This document shows, piece after piece, positions 1 to 6,078 of a stretch of 6,078 nucleotides of DNA; position 1 is the stretch's first letter; each line of letters opens with the position of its first letter. The notes under the pieces were generated by a model. The model saw nothing but the letters and a program-made list of their open reading frames with translations, was not told where the DNA came from and made no database searches. Source of the stretch: Aquisalimonas sp. GTDB lineage: Bacteria > Pseudomonadota > Gammaproteobacteria > Nitrococcales > Aquisalimonadaceae. The DNA lies in NCBI GenBank assembly GCA_007133445.1, contig SLMR01000381.1, positions 1-6,078 of the forward strand, read 5' to 3'. Position numbers and translations under genes: made by a program.

Positions 1-965
1 AGGCGGGTGATCTCCACCCCGGCTTCCTCGAACTTGGTCGTGTATTCACCCGACGTATAGTCGAAGTAGGTCCAGGACCACATCATGGATGTCATGGCTG
101 CCTGTTTCATGACGAACTTGGTGAAGTCGTCCAGGCCCTCGTAGGACTGCTCGTTGATCATGATGCCGGAGACCGGACCGGGCTGGTGCCAGCCGGGCTT
201 GACCACGTAGTCCGTGACTTCCTGCAGCCCCATGTACCAGTCCACTTCCGGCACGGAGAACTCGGCGCCATCCAGCACGCCACGGTCCAGTGCGGCGTAG
301 ACTTCACCGCCGGGGGTGAACACTGCGGACGCACCCATGTCCTCCAGAATGCGGGACTGGTTACGGCCGCACTGGCGCAGACGCAGGCCCTCGTAGTCCT
401 CAGGGCTCTCGACGGCCACATTGGTGCGCTGGCCGGCCTCCGGCGAGGTCACCGAGTGGGGGAACCACTTGATGCCGTACTGGCCATACACCTCGTTGGA
501 GAGCTCATAGCCCCCGCCCTGCCAGAACCACGTCATGTAGTCGTTGGGCGAGAAGATCATGGGCACCGAGGTGATCAGCGAGAACGCCGTGTTGCGGCCT
601 TCCCAGTAGCTCGGCCAGTCAGAACCCATGTCGACCGACCCTGCCTGTACGTCGTCGAACATGTCAGTGGACGACGAGAACGTGCCGCCGTCGTACCAGT
701 TGATGTCCACATGCCCTTGGGCAAGGGTGTTCACCAGGTCGACGTAGTAGCGGTCCGGCCGCCACAGGGTGATGGAACTGGGCCAGGCGGTCTCGAAGAC
801 CAGTTCGGACGGGGAGTCGGGGCGCTCCAGATCGGCCTGGGCGGTGTTGACCGCGGACGATCCGAAGTAGGTGCCGGCGGCAAGCGTGCCGGCAGCAACG
901 ACAGACAGCGCCGTGGCGCCGGATTTCAGGGATTTCGGCAAGTGAAACGAGTAGCGCTCGCTCAT
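1..965 (-). CDS. TRAP transporter substrate-binding protein, DctP/TakP-like, 3'-truncated by window edge
   Basis: Periplasmic solute receptor of a tripartite ATP-independent (TRAP) transporter, which hands a small organic acid to the DctQ/DctM membrane proteins for ion-driven uptake. Reading the minus strand from ATG at 965 gives 321 uninterrupted codons. Members are usually about 360 residues, so the last 40 or so lie beyond the edge. Residues 1-44 look like a Sec signal peptide: basic start (ERYSFHLPKSLK), hydrophobic stretch near 17-34, and likely cleavage after AQA at 42-44. The mature part shows family hallmarks: DDVQAGSVDMG (104-114), GLRLR (193-197, whose last Arg matches the family's carboxylate-binding position), GGEVYAALDRGVLDGAEF (219-236) and KPGWHQPG (256-263). 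The start is set by GGAGGAGG at 970-977, four bases upstream; an in-frame ATG at 1022 lacks such a site. It lies 247 bp behind mmsA on the same strand, and the membrane subunits are probably off the left edge. The family is secure; the ligand is not known, though an oxo- or hydroxy-acid would be typical. Confidence 0.93.
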   Translation of the reverse strand, partial: MSERYSFHLPKSLKSGATALSVVAAGTLAAGTYFGSSAVNTAQADLERPDSPSELVFETAWPSSITLWRPDRYYVDLVNTLAQGHVDINWYDGGTFSSSTDMFDDVQAGSVDMGSDWPSYWEGRNTAFSLITSVPMIFSPNDYMTWFWQGGGYELSNEVYGQYGIKWFPHSVTSPEAGQRTNVAVESPEDYEGLRLRQCGRNQSRILEDMGASAVFTPGGEVYAALDRGVLDGAEFSVPEVDWYMGLQEVTDYVVKPGWHQPGPVSGIMINEQSYEGLDDFTKFVMKQAAMTSMMWSWTYFDYTSGEYTTKFEEAGVEITR

Positions 966-993
966 GGTTCCTCCTCCGTTTCTTTTCTCGAAT

Positions 994-1026
994 CGGCATG
1001 TTGTTGGCCATGTGTCGGCCATGCCG
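994..1026 (-). promoter_or_regulatory. Hairpin in the leader of the TRAP binding-protein gene
   Basis: CGGCATG (994-1000) and CATGCCG (1020-1026) form a 7-bp perfect stem with a 19-nt loop. The loop and its right arm also carry a direct repeat, GGCCATG at 1006-1012 and 1017-1023. The structure ends 17 bases before the Shine-Dalgarno sequence (970-977), so it would lie in the mRNA leader and leave the ribosome site free. A role in transcript stability or binding of a regulator is possible, but nothing in the sequence proves a function. Confidence 0.3.
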
Positions 1027-1074
1027 GAATCGTTACGTTATGTGGTGACCGATATAGCTCGCGTTCTGCCCTCC

Positions 1075-1091
1075 TTTTTTTTTTTTTTTTT
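1075..1091. repeat. 17-nt homopolymer (T on plus, A on minus strand)
   Basis: Seventeen consecutive T residues on the plus strand in an otherwise G+C-rich window, 110-126 bp upstream of the TRAP binding-protein start. Read on the minus strand it is an A-tract. A weak -10-like TATATC lies on the minus strand at 1056-1051. If that is used, the A-tract would fall near -35 to -52, where an UP element or intrinsic bend can help RNA polymerase, although no recognisable -35 box is present. The tract length is prone to replication slippage and also to sequencing error. Confidence 0.85.
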
Positions 1092-1103
1092 ATGAATTCA
1101 TAA
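1090..1103. promoter_or_regulatory. 14-bp perfect palindrome, possible operator
   Basis: TTATGAATTCATAA is identical to its own reverse complement and shares its first two bases with the end of the 17-nt homopolymer. It is AT-rich in a GC-rich intergenic region and sits about 125-138 bp upstream of the TRAP binding-protein start. A dimeric helix-turn-helix repressor or activator would suit such a site. No family can be named from the sequence alone, and a chance palindrome is possible. Confidence 0.35.
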
Positions 1104-1161
1104 CAGCTTTATCACCGTCATGGGGCGAATGGGATTCACAAAATCGCCCCGGATGGACAAA

Positions 1162-1201
1162 GTTGCGGCGGCATCGCAGTGCCCGCAGACACCGCCGCAA
1201 C
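1162..1201 (-). terminator. Hairpin behind mmsA, probable weak terminator
   Basis: GTTGCGGCGG (1162-1171) and CCGCCGCAAC (1192-1201) form a 10-bp perfect GC-rich stem with a 20-nt loop, starting 11 bases after the mmsA stop codon. In the mmsA transcript the stem is followed only by CTTTGTCC, not by a proper U-run. It may act as an inefficient or Rho-assisted terminator, or as a 3'-end stabiliser. It makes a separate promoter for the downstream TRAP gene more likely than simple read-through. Confidence 0.5.
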
Positions 1202-1212
1202 AGACCGACGGC

Positions 1213-2739
<1,527 letters not shown>

Positions 2740-2770
2740 GATCTCCTCCTATTTCAGGCGATGGAGCTTG

Positions 2771-2797
2771 TTGGCGGCTAGTCGCGGCCGCTGCCAA
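2771..2797. promoter_or_regulatory. Imperfect dyad in the mmsA leader/promoter region
   Basis: TTGGCGGC (2771-2778) and GCTGCCAA (2790-2797) are inverted copies with one mismatch, enclosing 11 bases. They lie 32-58 bp upstream of the mmsA start. The dyad could be an operator with TTGGC half-sites, or a hairpin in the mmsA leader RNA. A second small inverted pair, TCAGGC at 2754-2759 and GCCTGA at 2799-2804, encloses it. Function unproven. Confidence 0.3.
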
Positions 2798-2813
2798 TGC
2801 CTGAGTTTTCCGA

Positions 2814-2839
2814 TAACACCCTAAGTTGTAGCAGTGTTA
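2814..2839. promoter_or_regulatory. Dyad TAACAC-N14-GTGTTA in the divergent control region
   Basis: TAACAC (2814-2819) and GTGTTA (2834-2839) are perfect inverted half-sites whose centres are 20 bp apart, close to two helical turns. Read on the minus strand, TTAACA at 2840-2835 resembles a -35 box for mmsA, but no good -10 follows, as is common for activator-dependent promoters. The dyad is therefore a candidate operator at the mmsA promoter. Confidence 0.35.
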
Positions 2840-2851
2840 ACCCCGTGCGTC

Positions 2852-2884
2852 GATTGACGATATAGCCTCTATGATGGACGATGT
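2852..2884. promoter_or_regulatory. 21-bp-phased direct repeat, candidate AraC-type operator and regulator promoter
   Basis: GATTGACGAT (2852-2861) recurs as GATGGACGAT (2873-2882), nine of ten bases identical, with start points exactly 21 bp apart. Two direct half-sites two helical turns apart is the classic layout for AraC-family proteins. A third core, TTGACGA, lies at 2884-2890. The second copy overlaps a good -10 hexamer, TATGAT (2870-2875), on the plus strand, so binding could repress the regulator's own promoter while serving mmsA 113-145 bp away. The assignment to the adjacent regulator is inference. Confidence 0.45.
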
Positions 2885-3798
2885 TGACGAACTCTTGCTT
2901 CGGGGTGGGCAGAATGACAGGTCCGTCTGACTGGCCGTTGCCGCCGGAAGGGGTGCGGTTTCTTGTTCCCCACTTCCTGCTCAAGCGCCTGGCTGTCAAT
3001 CCACTCACCCAAGGGCTTTATCCGCGGGCCATGGGGTACTATCCGGCTGCGCTGGGCCACAGGGTCGAACGCCAGGAGCACGCCGACCATCTGCTGCTTT
3101 ACTGCGCCAGCGGGCGCGGGATGCTGCGTGTCCGTCGACGGCAATACCCGGTGGCGCGGGGGGACCTGATGATGCTGCCCGCCGGCTTGCTGCACGCCTA
3201 TGCATCCAGCAGCCGGGACCCCTGGACCATGTACTGGGTCCACTTCGACGGCTGCGAGGTGGACGATTTCTGGCGCCAGATGAACGTCCTGCCGGACCGG
3301 CCCGTGCGCCACATCGGCGCCGCGCCCAAGGTGGTGTCCGACTTCGAGACCCTGCTTGAGGTCCGCAGTAACGGGTTTCGCGAGGGCTACTTCATCCATG
3401 CCGCCAATCACCTGCGCCAGATGTTGTGCATGTTCGCGCTGATGATCTCGACCCACCTGCGCAACAGCACCGGGGACGGGTTCGATCTCCAGGGCATCCA
3501 CGCGCTCATGCAGGAGAAACTCCACGGGCAGCTGGACCTGGCCACGCTGGCCGATGCCGCGGGTATGTCACGCCACGGTTTCTGCCGGCGCTACAAGGCG
3601 CAGACCGGAAACTCCCCGTACCAGCATTTTCTGCACCTGAAGATGGAGCGTGCCTGCTACCTGCTGGACATCAGCGATCAGCCGGTGGCGGAAATCGCAG
3701 CGGCACTGGGCTACGACGATGCCTACTACTTCTCCCGGCTGTTCCGGAAGGTCATGGGCATGTCACCTACCCAGTACCGCGCCGCGCGCCACGGCTGA
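2881..3798 (+). CDS. AraC/XylS-family transcriptional regulator, MmsR-like
   Basis: One-domain-plus-HTH regulator of 305 residues, the normal size for AraC/XylS activators. The N-terminal half is a cupin-like sensor: GLYPRAMGYYP (45-55), then HLLLYCASGRGMLRV (70-84), VARGDLMMLPAG (91-102), HAYA and YWVHFDG (118-124). The C-terminal 100 residues hold both helix-turn-helix units: DLATLADAAGMS (219-230) and PVAEIAAALGYDDAYYFSRLFRK (268-290), ending in GMSPTQYRAA. It is divergent from mmsA with 141 bp between, the arrangement of mmsR and mmsAB in Pseudomonas aeruginosa, so it probably activates mmsA in response to a pathway metabolite; the effector is unknown. The start is uncertain. ATG 2881 has no ribosome site and would lie at the start point of a promoter with -10 TATGAT at 2870-2875. 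In-frame ATG 2914 (giving 294 residues) has a weak GGGGTGGG at 2902-2909 and may be the true start. It converges on the Fe-alcohol dehydrogenase with a 30-bp gap. Confidence 0.93.
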   Translation: MLTNSCFGVGRMTGPSDWPLPPEGVRFLVPHFLLKRLAVNPLTQGLYPRAMGYYPAALGHRVERQEHADHLLLYCASGRGMLRVRRRQYPVARGDLMMLPAGLLHAYASSSRDPWTMYWVHFDGCEVDDFWRQMNVLPDRPVRHIGAAPKVVSDFETLLEVRSNGFREGYFIHAANHLRQMLCMFALMISTHLRNSTGDGFDLQGIHALMQEKLHGQLDLATLADAAGMSRHGFCRRYKAQTGNSPYQHFLHLKMERACYLLDISDQPVAEIAAALGYDDAYYFSRLFRKVMGMSPTQYRAARHG

Positions 3799-3828
3799 AT
3801 CCTTTCCACGGGCGAGCGCGCCGAGGTT

Positions 3829-4998
3829 TCAGCCCCGGCCGTCCCACGCCTGCTTGTACACTTCGACGATCTCTTCCGCCGTGGGCACCCGCGGGTTGTT
3901 CCCCGGCGAACCCGAGGCCAGCGCCTGCTCGGCCATGGTGGGCAGCACCTCGAAGAAACGGCTCTCGTCGATGCCGTAGTCCTTGGGCGTGGGAACGTCC
4001 AGGTCCTTGTTCAGCTGCCGCAGCTCCTGCAGGAGTTTCTGGCAGGCGTCCTGGTCGCTGTCGTCCCAGCTGGCAACGCCCATGAAGCGGGCGCAGTTGG
4101 CGTAGCGGTCCGGTGCGGCCTCAATGGAGAATGCGGTGACCGCCGGCAGCAGCATGGCGTTGGACAGGCCGTGGGGCACATGGAAGAAGGCACCGACGGG
4201 CCGGCTCATGCCATGCACCATGCAGACCGACGCGTTGGAGAACGCCATGCCGCCGTGCAGGGCGGCCAGCATCATGCCTTCGCGCGCCTCGCGGTTGTCC
4301 GGCTCATTGCAGGCGGTACGCAGATACTTGGCCACGGCTGTCATGGTCATCTGCGCCATGCCGTCGGCAAAGGGGTTGCGCTTGGCGCTGACGTACGCCT
4401 CGATGGCGTGGGTCAGAGTGTCCACGCCGGTGTCCGCAGTGAGTCGACGCGGCATGGTCAGCGTGAGTTCGTAGTCGACCAGTGCTGCTACGGGGCAGAA
4501 GGCCGCGCCGGGGCACAGCATCTTCTCCTCCGTTTCCTCGTCGGTGATCACCGTGAAGCGTGTTGCCTCGGAGCCGGTGCCCGCGGTGGTGGGGATGGCA
4601 ATGAGCGGCATGCCCTGCTCGTCGCTCATTGTCGGCGCCTTGTAATCGCGCATCCGACCGCCGAAGACGGCCAGGTGAGCGATCGCCTTGGCGCTGTCAA
4701 TCGGGCTGCCGCCGCCCAGCGCGACCACGCCGTCGTGGTCCTTCTCCTTGAGTTTGGCCACGCCCTCGTTCACCGATGCCACGGTCGGGTCGGGCACCGT
4801 GCCGTCGAACACGGCATAGGGGATGCCGGCGTCGTCGAGGCCGCTGGTCAGGCCCTCCAGGTAGCCGAACTTCACCATGTCCTGGTCGGTAACGATGAAC
4901 GGGTGCTTGACGCCCAGTTGCTGCAGTAGCGGCGCCAGCTCCTTGCTGGCCCCCGCGCCGACGCGCATGTGACGGGGCAGGACGATGTTGGCTGCCAT
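3829..4998 (-). CDS. Iron-containing (type III) alcohol dehydrogenase
   Basis: Cytoplasmic NAD(P)-dependent dehydrogenase of the Fe-ADH superfamily (relatives: FucO, 1,3-propanediol and 4-hydroxybutyrate dehydrogenases), interconverting an alcohol or hydroxy acid and its aldehyde. Its 389 residues fit the family's 380-390. The nucleotide-binding site is GGGSPID (95-101), followed by PTTAGTGSEAT (136-146). The four metal ligands expected by comparison with FucO are all present: Asp193 and His197 (GVDTLTHAIEAY), His262 (MVHGM) and His276 (VPHGLSNAMLLP). Arg266 stands where FucO has a non-ligand active-site His. ATG 4998 is chosen because AAGGAGGAG lies just upstream (5005-5013); the frame is open to an ATG at 5055, but that would encode 19 extra, family-unlike residues. 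Its leader can fold so as to cover part of this ribosome site. It lies downstream of serB on the same strand, behind a GC-rich hairpin, and converges on the AraC gene. With mmsA nearby, a 3-hydroxypropionate- or 3-hydroxyisobutyrate-like substrate is plausible but unproven. Confidence 0.93.
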   Translation of the reverse strand: MAANIVLPRHMRVGAGASKELAPLLQQLGVKHPFIVTDQDMVKFGYLEGLTSGLDDAGIPYAVFDGTVPDPTVASVNEGVAKLKEKDHDGVVALGGGSPIDSAKAIAHLAVFGGRMRDYKAPTMSDEQGMPLIAIPTTAGTGSEATRFTVITDEETEEKMLCPGAAFCPVAALVDYELTLTMPRRLTADTGVDTLTHAIEAYVSAKRNPFADGMAQMTMTAVAKYLRTACNEPDNREAREGMMLAALHGGMAFSNASVCMVHGMSRPVGAFFHVPHGLSNAMLLPAVTAFSIEAAPDRYANCARFMGVASWDDSDQDACQKLLQELRQLNKDLDVPTPKDYGIDESRFFEVLPTMAEQALASGSPGNNPRVPTAEEIVEVYKQAWDGRG

Positions 4999-5008
4999 AA
5001 CGCTCTCC

Positions 5009-5070
5009 TCCTTTCTGTTTTCGCCGTACCCGAAGGTGTAGCACGGGGACGTCAATGGGAACAGAAAGGA
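5009..5070 (-). promoter_or_regulatory. Structured leader of the Fe-alcohol dehydrogenase, partly covering its ribosome-binding site
   Basis: TCCTTTCTGTT (5009-5019) and AACAGAAAGGA (5060-5070) are an 11-bp perfect inverted repeat with 40 nt between. In the mRNA the downstream arm includes AAAGGA (5014-5009), the first half of the Shine-Dalgarno AAGGAGGAG (5013-5005), leaving GGAG free. The loop can itself form a hairpin: CCGU pairs with ACGG, and ACC/GGU encloses a UUCG tetraloop (plus-strand 5031-5034). This looks like a translational switch for the dehydrogenase if transcription starts upstream of 5070. No convincing promoter was found there, so a DNA-level operator role is the alternative. 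Confidence 0.45.
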
Positions 5071-5112
5071 AATTGCGCGAGGCTAGACAAAGTTGACGTG
5101 CTCAGGCCGGCG

Positions 5113-5147
5113 GCGGAGCGGAGCAGCGGACCGGGCCGCCGCTCCGC
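5113..5147 (-). terminator. GC-rich hairpin behind serB, possible terminator
   Basis: GCGGAGCGG (5113-5121) and CCGCTCCGC (5139-5147) form a 9-bp perfect stem with a 17-nt loop, 18 bases after the serB stop codon. No U-run follows in the serB transcript, so it is at best a Rho-assisted terminator or a 3'-end protector. It separates serB from the alcohol dehydrogenase leader. Confidence 0.4.
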
Positions 5148-5165
5148 GATACCGGGGCCCAGGCG

Positions 5166-6078
5166 CTATCCGGCGCACCCGGAGCCGTTGGCTTCGGCGT
5201 CGGTGTCCTTGATGCCGATGAGATAGAGAATGCCGTCCAGACCCAGGGCCGAGAGTGATTGCCGGGCGCTGCGCTGAACCAGGGGCTTGGCGCGGAAGGC
5301 CACGCCCAGACCCGCCAGGCGCAGCATGGGGAGGTCGTTGGCGCCGTCGCCCACGGCGATGACCTGCTCCAGGGTCAGGCCTTCGCGTTCAGCGATCTCC
5401 TGCAGCAACTGCGCCTTGCGTTCCCCGTCGACGATGGGTCCTTCCACTTCCCCGGTGACCTTGCCGTCCTGGATGCCCAGCTCGTTGGCGTAGACGTAAT
5501 CCACGCCCAGTTCTGCCTGCAGGCGATGGCCGAAGTAACTGAAGCCGCCGGAGACGATGGCGGTGGTGTAGCCGAAGGATTTCAGGGTGCGAATCAGCCG
5601 TTCGGCGCCTTCTGTCAGGGTCAGTTCCCGGGCAACATCCTCCAGCACGGCGGCGTCCAGCCCTTCCAGCAGCGCCACCCGCTGGCGCAGGCTCTCGCGG
5701 AAGTCGATCTCGCCCTGCATGGCCGCTTCGGTCACCTTGGCCACCTGGTCGCCGACCCCGGCCTTCTTGGCCAGTTCGTCGATGACCTCCTGCTGGATCA
5801 GGGTGGAGTCCATGTCGAAGACCACCAGGCGGCGATTGCGGCGGTAGACCGTGTCCTCCTGGAAGCTGATGTCTACGTCCAGTTCCTGGGAGATGGTCAG
5901 GAACTGCTGCTTCATGATGTCCAGGTTTACCGGTTTGCCGCGCACGGTCAGCTCGATGCAGGCGCGGCCCAGGCCCTCGGCCTTGTACAGGGGCTCCCGC
6001 CGGGACAGGCGCACCACGTCCTCGATGTTCAGCCCGTTGTCGCTGATAACCTGGCTCACCTGCGCGATCTGCCCTGCG
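5166..6078 (-). CDS. serB: Phosphoserine phosphatase SerB, 5'-truncated by window edge
   Basis: Cytoplasmic HAD-family phosphatase that hydrolyses O-phospho-L-serine to L-serine, the last step of serine synthesis from 3-phosphoglycerate. The 303 visible residues comprise the end of an ACT-type regulatory region (VSQVISDNGLNIEDVVRLS near the right edge) and the complete catalytic domain. All HAD motifs are present: FDMDST with nucleophile Asp at 5816-5814 and acid/base Asp at 5810-5808, SGGF with Ser at 5552-5550, Lys at 5417-5415 in ERKAQLL, and GDGANDLPML with Asp at 5348-5346. A GTG at 6059 could be taken for a start, but the frame continues upstream without a stop (AGQIAQ), and family members have about 100 further N-terminal residues; the true start is off the window. 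The short tail after GIKDTD is not conserved in the family. It is a housekeeping gene, probably unrelated to the catabolic genes to its left. Confidence 0.96.
   Translation of the reverse strand, partial: AGQIAQVSQVISDNGLNIEDVVRLSRREPLYKAEGLGRACIELTVRGKPVNLDIMKQQFLTISQELDVDISFQEDTVYRRNRRLVVFDMDSTLIQQEVIDELAKKAGVGDQVAKVTEAAMQGEIDFRESLRQRVALLEGLDAAVLEDVARELTLTEGAERLIRTLKSFGYTTAIVSGGFSYFGHRLQAELGVDYVYANELGIQDGKVTGEVEGPIVDGERKAQLLQEIAEREGLTLEQVIAVGDGANDLPMLRLAGLGVAFRAKPLVQRSARQSLSALGLDGILYLIGIKDTDAEANGSGCAG

Noticed and set aside
186..1103. A 305-codon plus-strand open frame over the TRAP gene
   Set aside because: It is antisense to the TRAP binding protein, has no domain or ribosome site, and its C-terminus is the homopolymer read as poly-Phe.
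3799..3828. Bidirectional terminator between the convergent AraC and Fe-ADH genes
   Set aside because: Only a 4-bp stem (GGCG 3811-3814 with CGCC 3819-3822) and short T/A runs are present, too little to call.
4171..4929. A 252-codon plus-strand open frame over the Fe-ADH
   Set aside because: Antisense shadow with low-complexity composition; the opposite strand carries all Fe-ADH motifs.
4999..5055. N-terminal extension of the Fe-ADH from ATG 5055
   Set aside because: The 19 extra residues do not resemble the family N-terminus, and the excellent ribosome site at 5005-5013 points to ATG 4998.
6057..6059. GTG as the start codon of serB
   Set aside because: The frame stays open to the window edge, and the residues upstream continue the ACT-type region found in long SerB proteins, so this is an internal Val codon.

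Overview
This is a G+C-rich bacterial window, most likely from a gammaproteobacterium. The SerB at the right edge has the long form (ACT-type regulatory region plus HAD phosphatase) familiar from Pseudomonas, Halomonas and Ectothiorhodospiraceae relatives. An MmsR-like AraC regulator divergent from mmsA is an arrangement known from Pseudomonas. The genus cannot be fixed from the sequence; a marine or halophilic lifestyle is only a guess from the TRAP transporter and the type of catabolic genes.

Layout from left to right: (1) 1-965, minus strand, a TRAP-transporter periplasmic substrate-binding protein whose C-terminus runs off the left edge. (2) 966-1212, intergenic, with a 17-nt homopolymer, a 14-bp perfect palindrome, a leader hairpin and a terminator-like hairpin behind mmsA. 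(3) 1213-2739, minus, CoA-acylating (methyl)malonate-semialdehyde dehydrogenase (mmsA). (4) 2740-2880, a divergent control region with several dyads and a 21-bp-phased direct repeat. (5) 2881-3798, plus, an AraC/XylS regulator. (6) 3829-4998, minus, an iron-dependent (type III) alcohol dehydrogenase that converges on the regulator with a 30-bp gap. (7) 4999-5165, a leader region with an 11-bp perfect inverted repeat that takes in part of the ribosome-binding site of the alcohol dehydrogenase, and a GC-rich hairpin behind serB. (8) 5166-6078, minus, phosphoserine phosphatase serB, whose N-terminus runs off the right edge.

Proposed joint function (inference): the middle genes form a small catabolic locus. 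The TRAP binding protein would capture a small organic acid. The Fe-alcohol dehydrogenase could oxidise a 3-hydroxy acid or alcohol to a semialdehyde. MmsA would convert malonate or methylmalonate semialdehyde to acetyl-CoA or propionyl-CoA, under control of the AraC protein. MmsB (3-hydroxyisobutyrate dehydrogenase), the classical partner of MmsA, is absent here, and an Fe-ADH sits nearby instead. That pairing recalls the 3-hydroxypropionate branch of DMSP/acrylate catabolism. No DMSP lyase or acrylate hydratase is visible, so the substrate remains open. serB is a housekeeping serine-biosynthesis gene and probably marks the edge of the locus.

The protein families are well known. The less expected material is in the non-coding DNA: the structured leader of the alcohol dehydrogenase, the AraC-like phased repeats, and the A17 tract with its adjoining palindrome.
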